Assembly (NCBI GenBank): GCA_052387235.1
Contig: JBQTJJ010000104.1
Span: 1-25,355 of the forward strand
Length of the DNA stretch: 25,355 nt
Reading direction: 5' to 3'
Origin: JBQTJJ01 sp052387235
GTDB lineage: Bacteria > Actinomycetota > Acidimicrobiia > Acidimicrobiales > GCA-2861595
Made by a program: the position numbers and the translations under genes. Below, one piece after another: positions 1-6,360 of the stretch (position 1 is its first letter; each line of letters starts with the position of its first letter). Below the pieces are notes generated by a model. That model searched no databases and had not been told where the DNA came from. It worked only from the letters and a program-made list of their open reading frames with translations.

Positions 1-701
1 GGCTCGATGGTGAGGTCGCGCAGGTAGAACCAGTAGGTGCGCTTGCGGCACACCCCCCACAGGGCCCACAGCTGGCGGAACATGTGCCACGTGCGGCGGT
101 ACCCCTCCCGCCAGCCGAACTTGTCGCGCTTGGTGCGGTGGGTGACGCCCTGCATCACCCGGGCCGCGCACGGCATGCGGGCCTCGGTGACCACCTCGTT
201 GAGCATGATCTCGATGAGGTAGCCGTCCCGCTTGCGGGGCGGCACCGCCTCGAACACCCACCTGGGCACGATCCGCTCGCCGGACGTGGGCGGGAACCGC
301 AGTACCAGCGGGTTCCACACGCCGTAGTCGAACACCCCGAGGGACATGGAGGCCCGCCCCTCCAGGTACGGGCGGCAGATGTCGTCGAGGTGGGCGCTGG
401 TGATGCCGAGGAGGTCGGCGTCCACGAAGAGGATGGCGTCGGCGTCGCTCAGGCCCACGCCCGCCTCCATGGCCAGCGCCTTGGAGCCGGCGGTGGGGCC
501 GGGCCCGCCGGGGCGCCGGAGGACCTTGGCCCCGGCCGCCAGGGCCCGGTCGGCCGTGTCGTCGGTGGACCCGTCGTCGACCACGATCACCTCCCGCACG
601 GCCGCGCAGCCCAGGCAGGCGGCCACCACCGACGCCACGGTGGGAGCCTCGTTCCTGGCCGGGACGACGGCGTCGACGATCGACTCGTGGCGCAGGCGCA
701 C
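1..701 (-). CDS. Family 2 glycosyltransferase, 3' part missing (runs off left edge)
   Basis: The minus strand is open from a GTG at 701 to the window edge, giving at least 233 residues. The N-terminus reads as a GT-A fold: a DAVVPARNEA strand-loop near residue 10, VIVVDDGSTDDTAD around residue 42, and LFVDADL near residue 90 as the DxD metal/nucleotide-sugar site. Further on are a TSGERIVPRWVFEA segment and DGYLIEIMLNEVV, typical of the acceptor side of GT2 enzymes that make polyprenyl- or glycerate-linked sugars. The start lies 2 nt after the stop of the PPOX gene, so the two are probably one transcript. The GTG is chosen because the GT-A domain begins a few residues later; there is no clear Shine-Dalgarno. 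Donor and acceptor cannot be assigned, and the C-terminus is outside the window. Confidence 0.8.
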   Translation of the reverse strand, partial: MRLRHESIVDAVVPARNEAPTVASVVAACLGCAAVREVIVVDDGSTDDTADRALAAGAKVLRRPGGPGPTAGSKALAMEAGVGLSDADAILFVDADLLGITSAHLDDICRPYLEGRASMSLGVFDYGVWNPLVLRFPPTSGERIVPRWVFEAVPPRKRDGYLIEIMLNEVVTEARMPCAARVMQGVTHRTKRDKFGWREGYRRTWHMFRQLWALWGVCRKRTYWFYLRDLTIE

Positions 702-703
702 GA

Positions 704-1162
704 TCAGGCCAGCGGGGCCATCTTGGCGTGGTCCCACGACACCACCCGCTCCACGTCGATGCGCACCGCGACCCGCTTGGCGCTCATGCGCTCGAGCAAC
801 GGGCGGTCGGCGTCGGCGAGCGGCCCTCTGTACCGGTCGAACACGCTGCGGCCGGCGGCCAGGACCGTGGCGGGGTCGTCGTGGATGGCGGCCCGGCCCA
901 GCAGCTCCACGCCCTTGAGCTCATCGTAGTGGCGGCCGGACTCGGCCAGGCACGTGACCCGCGGGTCACGCCGCAGGTTGACCACCTTCTGGGAGCGGCC
1001 GTAGGTCCACAGGGTGATGGCCTCGTCGACGAAGCCGTACCACATGGCCACCAGGTGGGGCCGGCCGTCTCGGCCGATGGTGGCGACCACGAGATGGTGG
1101 GGGCCGCGCAGGAAGTCGTGGACCTCGGCCTCGCTCATCCGGATCGCGGCTCGCCTGCTCAC
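704..1162 (-). CDS. PPOX-fold, probably F420-dependent oxidoreductase-like protein
   Basis: The 152-residue product has the split-barrel fold of the pyridoxamine-5'-phosphate-oxidase superfamily. An N-terminal helix (SEAEVHDFL) is followed by strands reading VVATIGRDGRPHLVAMWYGF, then KVVNLRRDPRVTCLAE, the cofactor-binding segment typical of actinobacterial 'PPOX class F420-dependent' proteins, and a C-terminal VERVVSWDHAKM strand. Family members reduce small molecules or bind flavin, F420 or heme; the substrate here is unknown. The GTG at 1162 is preferred over the ATG at 1138 because TAGCCT at 1169-1174 places a transcript start right at it, suggesting a leaderless mRNA. The short N-terminal tail this adds is not conserved in the family as I know it, so 1138 remains possible. 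Confidence 0.85.
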   Translation of the reverse strand: MSRRAAIRMSEAEVHDFLRGPHHLVVATIGRDGRPHLVAMWYGFVDEAITLWTYGRSQKVVNLRRDPRVTCLAESGRHYDELKGVELLGRAAIHDDPATVLAAGRSVFDRYRGPLADADRPLLERMSAKRVAVRIDVERVVSWDHAKMAPLA

Positions 1163-1168
1163 CGCGAG

Positions 1169-1174
1169 AGGCTA
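1169..1174 (-). promoter_or_regulatory. Putative -10 box (TAGCCT) of the PPOX gene
   Basis: TAGCCT on the minus strand ends 6 nt before the GTG at 1162. It fits the actinobacterial TANNNT -10 consensus and implies a leaderless transcript. No convincing -35 was seen. Confidence 0.45.
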
Positions 1175-1228
1175 CGTGCCCCTCGCGCCGCCGGGACGCG
1201 GGATCGGGGCCCCACGCCCGGGCAGGCC

Positions 1229-2164
1229 CTACGCGGAGATGAGGTCGCGGAGCCCGGAGCCGGAGAAGTCGCGCAGCTTGGCGATGGCCTTGGACTCGAT
1301 GTGGCGGATGCGCTCCCGGCTGACCCCGAACCGGGCCGCGACCTCGGCCAGGGTGCGGGGCTCGCCCCGGTCCAGCCCGTAGCGCAGGCACAGGATCTCC
1401 TGCTCCCGCTGGTCGAGGCGGGCCAGCAGCTCGGCCACCTGGGTGGGCAGCATGGCGGCGAACGCGGCCTGGTCGGGCGCCGGCGTGGTGGCGTCCACCA
1501 TCAGCTCGCCCAGCTCGGTGTCGCCGGTGTCGCCCCGGGGCTCGGACAGCGACACGGGGTCGACCAGATAGGGCAGCAGCTCCTCCACCTTGGCCAGCGG
1601 CAGCGAGGCCACGTCGACCAGCTCGCCCGGGGTGGGCGGGTGGCCGTGGGTCATCTCGAAGGCGGCCACCGCCTTGCGCAGCCGGAGCAGCTGGTCGACG
1701 GCGTGGACGGGCAGGCGGATGGTGCGGCTGGTGTTGGCGATGCCCCGGGTGATGGCCTGGCGTACCCACCAGGTGGCGTAGGTGGAGAACTTGAAGCCCC
1801 GGGTGGCGTCGAAGCGCTCGACGGCCCGGATCAGGCCCATGTTGCCCTCCTGGATCAGGTCCAGGAGCGGCAGGCCGGAGGACCTGTAGGCCTTGGCGAT
1901 GGACACCACCAGGCGCAGGTTCGACTTCACGAACCGGGTGGCCGCCTCCTCGCCGGCCCGCACGAGGGCCTCGAGGTCGCTGCGCCGGGAGGAGGCCTCG
2001 ACGGTGCCGGCGGCCAGCTCGTCGGCTGCCTTCCGTCCCCGCTGGATGAGGCCGGCGAGGTGGACCTCGTCGCTCTTGGTGAGCAGGGGATGACGGGCGA
2101 TCTCGTTCAGATAGAGGCGGATGCTGTCATCTTCGCCGTTCCGAGCAACCCGCTCGCCTGCCAC
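1229..2164 (-). CDS. RNA polymerase sigma-70 factor, primary-like (group 2, SigB/HrdB type)
   Basis: The 311-residue protein has all DNA- and core-binding parts of a primary-like sigma factor without region 1.1. Region 1.2 is at about 13-43 (DDSIRLYLNEIARHPLLT). Region 2 is at about 76-150 and includes DLIQEGNMGLIRAVERFD and the -10-recognition stretch FSTYATWWVRQAI. Region 3 is at about 155-230, and region 4 at about 245-300 has a helix-turn-helix reading LAEVAARFGVSRERIRHIES. About 25 extra residues (46-70) separate regions 1.2 and 2. The length is close to mycobacterial SigB (323 aa, from memory). The GTG start has a strong Shine-Dalgarno, and a TTGACC/TAGGCT promoter lies upstream. No anti-sigma gene is adjacent; the promoters it recognises cannot be told from here. 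Confidence 0.93.
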   Translation of the reverse strand: MAGERVARNGEDDSIRLYLNEIARHPLLTKSDEVHLAGLIQRGRKAADELAAGTVEASSRRSDLEALVRAGEEAATRFVKSNLRLVVSIAKAYRSSGLPLLDLIQEGNMGLIRAVERFDATRGFKFSTYATWWVRQAITRGIANTSRTIRLPVHAVDQLLRLRKAVAAFEMTHGHPPTPGELVDVASLPLAKVEELLPYLVDPVSLSEPRGDTGDTELGELMVDATTPAPDQAAFAAMLPTQVAELLARLDQREQEILCLRYGLDRGEPRTLAEVAARFGVSRERIRHIESKAIAKLRDFSGSGLRDLISA

Positions 2165-2168
2165 GTTT

Positions 2169-2174
2169 CCTCCC
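2169..2174 (-). promoter_or_regulatory. Ribosome binding site of the sigma factor gene
   Basis: GGGAGG on the minus strand, 4 nt before the GTG at 2164. It fixes this start and contrasts with the many neighbouring genes that have no Shine-Dalgarno. Confidence 0.7.
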
Positions 2175-2206
2175 GATGGAGACCCACCCCCGCCCCGGCC
2201 CTCACG

Positions 2207-2237
2207 AGCCTAGCGGGAAACACCCCGGTGTGGTCAA
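2207..2237 (-). promoter_or_regulatory. Putative promoter of the sigma factor gene with internal palindrome
   Basis: On the minus strand TTGACC (2232-2237) and TAGGCT (2207-2212) are separated by 19 nt. The spacer contains ACACCccGGTGT (2220-2231), a 12-nt palindrome that could be a repressor site. The expected mRNA would carry a leader of about 35 nt including the Shine-Dalgarno. Confidence 0.5.
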
Positions 2238-2245
2238 CGGGACGT

Positions 2246-3049
2246 TCAGACGGGGCGGCGGAGCAACTCGGGAGCAACCGGGCAGGTGGCCTCCGCCGCC
2301 TCGGCCGCCGGCGCCGGTCCCCCCGGCCCCACCACCACGTCGCACAGGGCCAGGGGGGCGAGCTCGTCCGACCGGAGCCAGGGCGGCGCGCCCGACCGTG
2401 CCAGCCCGTGCTCGAGGGCGTCCCACAGGGGGCCGGGCAGGACCCGCCCCACGCCGGCCACCAGCCACACCGGGACACCGCCGGCCCGGGCCACGGCGGC
2501 GGCGGCGTGGGAGCCGGGGACGGCGGCGAAGCGCTCAGGACCGAGGGCGCTCGCCTCCAGCAGCACCAGCGCGCCGGCGCCGGCCACGGCCGCGGCCAGG
2601 CCGGCGTCGGGCACGTCCTCCACCGCCGTGCCGGCGGCCCGCAGGTGCCCGGCCAGGCCCGAGGACCCCCCGCCGGCCGACACGAGCCGGACGTCGAGGT
2701 CGCCCCGGCGGACCACGGCGTCGAGGGCCTGCTCGGGCCAGCCCAGCAGCACCACCGTGGCGTCGTCGGGCAGGGCCGCCGCCAGCGCGGCCACGGTGGC
2801 GTCGCCGGCCAGGTCGGCGGCCGCCCGCCTGGCCTCGGCCACCGGGTCGGCGGCGCACAGCACGCTCGACGCCAGCCACCACATCGGCCCGCAGGCCGGG
2901 TGGCGCTCCACCAGCCGCCGGCACGAGGTCACCAGCGCGGCGTGGTCGGGCCCGAGGCCGGCCAGCGCGGCGGCCGCCTCCCGGGCCAGGGTGCCGGGGC
3001 CGGCGTCCGAGGCCCGGGCCACCGACCGCAGGCGCTCCATCGGGTGCAT
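2246..3049 (-). CDS. IF-2B-like (eIF2B alpha/MtnA superfamily, ISOCOT fold) protein
   Basis: This 267-residue Ala-rich protein resembles the eIF2B/methylthioribose-1-phosphate isomerase superfamily. An N-terminal helical part contains RRLVERHPACGPMWWLAS near residue 45. A Rossmann-like C-terminal part has the strand TVVLLGWPEQ, then ALVLLEASALGPERFAAVPG followed by AVARAGGVPVWLVAGVGR. The last two correspond to the eIF2B segment where an acidic residue and a Gly-rich loop line the sugar-phosphate pocket. The enzyme family isomerises sugar phosphates, but the match is distant and no methionine-salvage gene is nearby, so function is unassigned. The ATG at 3049 sits 9 nt after TAGCGT. The C-terminal end (VAPELLRRPV) lies 81 nt before the sigma factor start. 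Confidence 0.72.
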   Translation of the reverse strand: MHPMERLRSVARASDAGPGTLAREAAAALAGLGPDHAALVTSCRRLVERHPACGPMWWLASSVLCAADPVAEARRAAADLAGDATVAALAAALPDDATVVLLGWPEQALDAVVRRGDLDVRLVSAGGGSSGLAGHLRAAGTAVEDVPDAGLAAAVAGAGALVLLEASALGPERFAAVPGSHAAAAVARAGGVPVWLVAGVGRVLPGPLWDALEHGLARSGAPPWLRSDELAPLALCDVVVGPGGPAPAAEAAEATCPVAPELLRRPV

Positions 3050-3058
3050 GGGAGGCCG

Positions 3059-3064
3059 ACGCTA
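3059..3064 (-). promoter_or_regulatory. Putative -10 box (TAGCGT) of the IF-2B-like gene
   Basis: TAGCGT on the minus strand ends 9 nt before the ATG at 3049. The mRNA would be leaderless or nearly so. It lies in the 83-bp gap shared with the divergent gene at 3133. Confidence 0.45.
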
Positions 3065-3120
3065 CCCGCCGGCCCGGAGCCCCCGGCGGCGCCGTCTCGC
3101 TCGCGGAAATGGCGGTCGGC

Positions 3121-3126
3121 TACCTT
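3121..3126 (+). promoter_or_regulatory. Putative -10 box (TACCTT) of the 3133 gene
   Basis: TACCTT ends 6 nt before the GTG at 3133. This placement is the reason for choosing 3133 over the in-frame ATG at 3109, which lies upstream of the box. Confidence 0.45.
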
Positions 3127-3132
3127 GCCGCC

Positions 3133-3621
3133 GTGGCCAGCGCCCCCCCGCTCGACCTGAGCCTCGCCCCCCTGAACGGTCCGGCCCGCAGCGTGCAGCA
3201 GTGGCTGACCACGTTCCACCTGGTGTTCGTGGCCCTCGACCCGTTCACCTACGAGAGCGCGTGGCTGCTCCCGACCGCGAACCGGGTCCTCCTGAACTTC
3301 CAGGAGGCGGACTGCCGCATCGCCTGGCTGGTGGCCGGTACCCCCGAGGACTGCAGCGCGTTCCTGGGCCCGTGGTCCAAGGAGATCCTCACCTTCTCCG
3401 ACCCCGACCGGGAGGCCATCAAGGCCTTCGGTCTGGAGCGGCTGCCGGCGCTGGTGCACGTGGGCACGGACGGGTCGGTGATCGGCTCGGCCGAGGGTTG
3501 GGACCCGGCGGCGTGGCGGGCCGTGGCCGGCGCCCTGGCCAAGATGATGGCCTGGACACCTCCCAACATCCCCGCCGCCGGCGACCCGGGCCCCTACCCG
3601 GGCTCCCCCGCCCTGGGCTGA
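3133..3621 (+). CDS. Conserved hypothetical protein, possible thioredoxin-like fold
   Basis: The predicted 162-residue soluble protein begins VASAPPLDLSLAPLNGPAR. It continues with a helix and a LVFVALDPFTYESAWLLPTA strand-loop-helix, DCRIAWLVAGTPEDCSAFL, and LPALVHVGTDGSVIGSAEGW, where a Pro precedes a strand as in the cis-Pro region of thioredoxins. It ends in a Pro/Gly-rich tail (PAAGDPGPYPGSPALG). There is no CxxC, so if the fold is right it is redox-inactive. I cannot name a function. It is divergent from the IF-2B-like gene and convergent with fumarase. The reading frame stays open upstream to 2176, but that stretch is the antisense of the IF-2B-like gene. Confidence 0.75.
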   Translation: MASAPPLDLSLAPLNGPARSVQQWLTTFHLVFVALDPFTYESAWLLPTANRVLLNFQEADCRIAWLVAGTPEDCSAFLGPWSKEILTFSDPDREAIKAFGLERLPALVHVGTDGSVIGSAEGWDPAAWRAVAGALAKMMAWTPPNIPAAGDPGPYPGSPALG

Positions 3622-3629
3622 CCCACCCA

Positions 3630-3676
3630 CTCCCGAGTAAATAGCTCGCCAAAATGGCGAGCTATTTACTCGGGAG
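3630..3676. repeat. Perfect 22-bp inverted repeat, possible bidirectional terminator or dispersed palindrome
   Basis: Arms 3630-3651 and 3655-3676 are exact reverse complements around a 3-nt AAA loop; allowing one mismatch, the match extends a few more bases outward. The arms contain GAGTAAATAGCTC, unusually A/T-rich for this genome. It lies between convergent genes, 8 nt after the stop of the 3133 gene, and contains the fumarase stop codon (TAA at 3666-3668). A bidirectional intrinsic terminator is the simplest reading, although there is no long T-run. A dispersed palindromic element is the alternative. Because of the symmetry, each strand reads ATG GCG AGC TAT TTA CTC across it. Confidence 0.85.
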
Positions 3677-5066
3677 CGGGGTCAGCAGGGGGGATGCCGC
3701 CCCGCGTCAGGGCGAGCACGTCGAGGGCGCGGTCCAGCTCCTCGCCCGTCATCCATCCCCGCTCCAGCACCAGGTCGCGGATGGAGCGCCCCGTGCGGGT
3801 GGACTCCTTCACCACCTCCGCCGCCCGCTCGTAGCCGATGAACCGGTTGAGGGCGGTGCCGAGCGAGGGCGACGACTCGGCGTAGGCCCGGCACCGCGCC
3901 TCGTCGGCCTCGATCCCGGCCACGCACGACTCGGCCAGCAGCCGGCTCACCGACGCCAGCAGGCGGACCGACTCCAGCACGTTCCTGGCCATCACCGGCA
4001 TCATCACGTTCAGCTCCAGGTTGCCGGCGGCGCCGGCGAAGGCCACCGCCGCGTCGTTCCCCACCACCTGGGCCGCCACCTGGGCCGCGGCCTCGGGGAT
4101 GACCGGGTTCACCTTGCCGGGCATGATCGACGAGCCCGGCTGGAGGTCGGGCAGGCGGATCTCGGCCAGCCCGGTGCGGGGGCCGCTGCCGAGCCAGCGC
4201 AGGTCGTTGGCCAGCTTGGTGAGGGAGACGGCCACGGTGCGGAGCATCCCGCTCGCCTCCACCAGGGCGTCGCGCCCGCCCTGGGCCTCGAAGTGGTCGC
4301 GGGCCTCGGTGAGGGGGAGGCCGGTCTGCTCGGCCAGCCGGGCGATGGCGCCGGCCGCGAACCCGGGGGGTGCGTTGATGCCGGTGCCCACCGCCGTGCC
4401 CCCCAGGGGCAGCTCGGCCAGGCGGGGCAGCGCGGCCCGGAGGCGCTCCACCCCGTTCTCCGCGGCCTGGGCCCAGCCCCCGAACTCCTGGCCCAGGGTC
4501 ATGGGCGTGGCGTCCATGAGGTGGGTCCGGCCCGCCTTCACCACCTCGGCGAACTGGGCCTGCTTGGCCCGCAGGGCGCCGGCCAGCCGGCCCAGGGCCG
4601 GGACCAGCTCGGCCTCCACCGCGGTCACCGCGGCGAGGTGGATGGCGGTGGGGAACACGTCGTTGGTGGACTGCGAGGCGTTGACGTGGTCGTTGGGGTG
4701 CACCGGCCGGCCCAGGCGCTGCGACGCCAGCCCGGCCAGGACCTCGTTCATGTTCATGTTCGACGACGTGCCCGAGCCGGTCTGGAAGACGTCGACCGGG
4801 AACTGGTCGGCGAAGCGCCCCGCCGCCACCTCGGCCGCTGCCGCCGCGATGGCCTCGGCCATGTCGTCGTCGACCACGCCGAGGCGGGCGTTCTCCAGGG
4901 CGGCCGCCCCCTTGACCAGGGCCAGGGCCCGCACCAGGGCCGGGTCGATCGGCTGCCCCGACACCGGGAAGTTGTCGACGGCCCGCTGGGTGGAGGCGCC
5001 CCACCGGGCGGCGGCGGGCAGCCGCACCTGCCCCATGGAGTCCCGCTCTGTCCGGAATTCGGCCAT
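3666..5066 (-). CDS. fumC: Class II fumarate hydratase
   Basis: The 466-residue protein is full length for class II fumarase, which interconverts fumarate and malate in the TCA cycle as a cytosolic homotetramer. Superfamily motifs are present in order: TGSGTSSNMNMNEV near residue 96, SQSTNDVFPTA near 131, AGRTHLMDATPMTLGQE near 178, and the mobile catalytic loop GSSIMPGKVNP at 311-321 with its two serines. GSSIMPGKVNPVIPE, rather than GSSIMPGKVNPTQ, recalls the actinobacterial branch. Aspartase and argininosuccinate lyase were considered; THLMDATPMTLG favours fumarase. The ATG at 5066 follows TACGGT by 8 nt. The C-terminus (PPADPAPE) and stop lie inside the inverted repeat at 3630-3676. Confidence 0.95.
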   Translation of the reverse strand: MAEFRTERDSMGQVRLPAAARWGASTQRAVDNFPVSGQPIDPALVRALALVKGAAALENARLGVVDDDMAEAIAAAAAEVAAGRFADQFPVDVFQTGSGTSSNMNMNEVLAGLASQRLGRPVHPNDHVNASQSTNDVFPTAIHLAAVTAVEAELVPALGRLAGALRAKQAQFAEVVKAGRTHLMDATPMTLGQEFGGWAQAAENGVERLRAALPRLAELPLGGTAVGTGINAPPGFAAGAIARLAEQTGLPLTEARDHFEAQGGRDALVEASGMLRTVAVSLTKLANDLRWLGSGPRTGLAEIRLPDLQPGSSIMPGKVNPVIPEAAAQVAAQVVGNDAAVAFAGAAGNLELNVMMPVMARNVLESVRLLASVSRLLAESCVAGIEADEARCRAYAESSPSLGTALNRFIGYERAAEVVKESTRTGRSIRDLVLERGWMTGEELDRALDVLALTRGGIPPADPAPE

Positions 5067-5074
5067 GGCGAGGC

Positions 5075-5080
5075 ACCGTA
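5075..5080 (-). promoter_or_regulatory. Putative -10 box (TACGGT) of fumC
   Basis: TACGGT on the minus strand ends 8 nt before the fumC ATG at 5066, implying a leaderless mRNA. The facing -10 box of the divergent NlpC/P60 gene is 38 bp away. Confidence 0.45.
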
Positions 5081-5118
5081 CCGCCTCTCGATGACTTCCC
5101 AGCGCGGCACCCGGCCGG

Positions 5119-5124
5119 TAGCGT
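5119..5124 (+). promoter_or_regulatory. Putative -10 box (TAGCGT) of the NlpC/P60 gene
   Basis: TAGCGT ends 10 nt before the GTG at 5135 and overlaps an upstream in-frame GTG at 5123. If it is the promoter, 5123 cannot be the start codon. Confidence 0.4.
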
Positions 5125-5134
5125 GACTCCCGTC

Positions 5135-6349
5135 GTGCATCGCTCCGGGACGACCCCGCGTCATCGGTGGCTGGGCATCGCGTCGACCGCCCTCCTGCTG
5201 TGCGTCGTCGCCGGCGCGGTCGCGCCCGCGGCGCCGGCCGGCGCCGACCCCATCGCCGACAAGAAGGCCGAGGCCGAGCGGCTGGCACGCGAGCTGGAGC
5301 TCCAGGGCGAGCGGGTGAGCGTCCTGGCCGAGCGCGTGAACCAGGCCCGCATCGAGGCCGACCGCCTGGAGGGCCAGGTCCGTACGGCCGAGGCCGACCT
5401 GGCCGCCGCCGACGCCCGGCTGGCCGAGGTGCGGGATCGGCTGCGGGACCGGGCCGTCTCGTCCTACGTGCGGGGCCGGCCCATGCCCATGGAGCAGCTG
5501 CTGGTGAGCGGGTCGGCCAACGACGTGGCCGTGCGGGAGGCCTACGTGACGACGGTGGCGGGCCGGGAGCGGGAGCTGGCCGGCGCGCTGGACGACGCCC
5601 GGGAGCGGCGGCGGGCCGAGCGCCGGGACCTGGACGCGGCCCGGCAGGCGGCGACGTCGGTCCTGGCGGACCTGGCCGGGCAGCGCAAGGCCGCCTCCGA
5701 GGCGGCGGCGGCGCGCCAGGCCACGCTCGACCGCGTCACGGGCGAGCTGGGGGCCCTGGTCGAGGCGGAGCGGGTGCGGCGGGCCGAGGAGGAGGCGCGC
5801 CGGGTCCAGGCCGAGCTGGCGGCCAGGCGGGAGCGGGCCGCGCGGGAGGCGGCGGCGCGGGAGGCTGCGGCCCGGGAGGCTGCGGCCCGGGAGGCGGCGG
5901 CGCGGGAGGCGGCCCGGCGGTCCAGCACGACGCCGGCGCCGAGGCTCCTCTCCCCCGTCCCGGTCCCGGACGCCGGCGACGGGAGCGGTGGGGAGCCGGC
6001 CGCCGGCGCCGAGGCGGCGGTGGCCGAGGCCAGGCGCCAGCTGGGCAAGCCCTACGAGTGGGGCGCCAGCGGCCCCGACAGCTTCGACTGCTCCGGCCTC
6101 ACCAGCTGGGCGTGGCGGGCCGGCGGCCGTTCCCTGCCCCACTCGTCGGTGGCCCAGTACGGCGCCACCCGCCGGGTGGACGTGGCCGACGTGGCCCTCG
6201 GGGACCTGCTCTTCTACGGCAGCCCCATCCACCACGTTGGGATCTACGCCGGGGACGGCACCATGATCGAGGCGTCGGAGACGGGGACCCCGGTCCGGGT
6301 CGCCTCCATCTACCGGCGCGACCTGGTGGGCGTGGGCCGGGTCGGGTAG
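5135..6349 (+). CDS. Secreted NlpC/P60 peptidoglycan endopeptidase with N-terminal coiled coil (RipA-like)
   Basis: The 404-residue protein begins with a signal peptide: basic RHRW, then a hydrophobic stretch near 13-30, and AGA before DP near residue 38. A long charged coiled coil follows (about 40-240), as in PcsB/RipA-type hydrolases where it holds the enzyme inactive. Its end is built of five AAREA repeats. After a Pro/Gly linker comes the NlpC/P60 domain (about 293-404), with catalytic Cys319 in FDCSGL, His367 in HHVGIY and Glu379 in MIEAS, the Cys-His-Glu triad of RipA. It should cut stem peptides of peptidoglycan during growth or division. GTG 5135 is chosen from the -10 box position; GTG 5123 would add four residues. 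The next gene starts 11 nt downstream. Confidence 0.92.
   Translation: MHRSGTTPRHRWLGIASTALLLCVVAGAVAPAAPAGADPIADKKAEAERLARELELQGERVSVLAERVNQARIEADRLEGQVRTAEADLAAADARLAEVRDRLRDRAVSSYVRGRPMPMEQLLVSGSANDVAVREAYVTTVAGRERELAGALDDARERRRAERRDLDAARQAATSVLADLAGQRKAASEAAAARQATLDRVTGELGALVEAERVRRAEEEARRVQAELAARRERAAREAAAREAAAREAAAREAAAREAARRSSTTPAPRLLSPVPVPDAGDGSGGEPAAGAEAAVAEARRQLGKPYEWGASGPDSFDCSGLTSWAWRAGGRSLPHSSVAQYGATRRVDVADVALGDLLFYGSPIHHVGIYAGDGTMIEASETGTPVRVASIYRRDLVGVGRVG
5837..5911 (+). repeat. Five tandem 15-bp units encoding AAREA
   Basis: Five in-frame 15-bp copies lie end to end, each encoding Ala-Ala-Arg-Glu-Ala and differing only at synonymous third positions (GCG/GCC, GCG/GCT). They extend the coiled coil of the NlpC/P60 protein just before the linker. 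Copy number could vary between strains by slippage. Confidence 0.85.
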
Positions 6350-6360
6350 AACGCACGGCC

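Noticed and set aside
728..3160. Plus-strand 810-codon open frame
   Set aside because: It is the antisense of the PPOX, sigma factor and IF-2B-like genes. Its translation is low-complexity Gly/Ala/His/Gln, as expected from the complement of GC-rich codons.
3109..3621. ATG 3109 as the start of the small conserved protein
   Set aside because: It lies upstream of the TACCTT box that fits a leaderless GTG at 3133, and has no Shine-Dalgarno. It is not fully excluded.
3654..5126. Plus-strand 490-codon frame starting in the palindrome
   Set aside because: It is antisense to fumC, has no domain and is His/Gly/Gln-rich. Its ATG exists only because of the inverted repeat.
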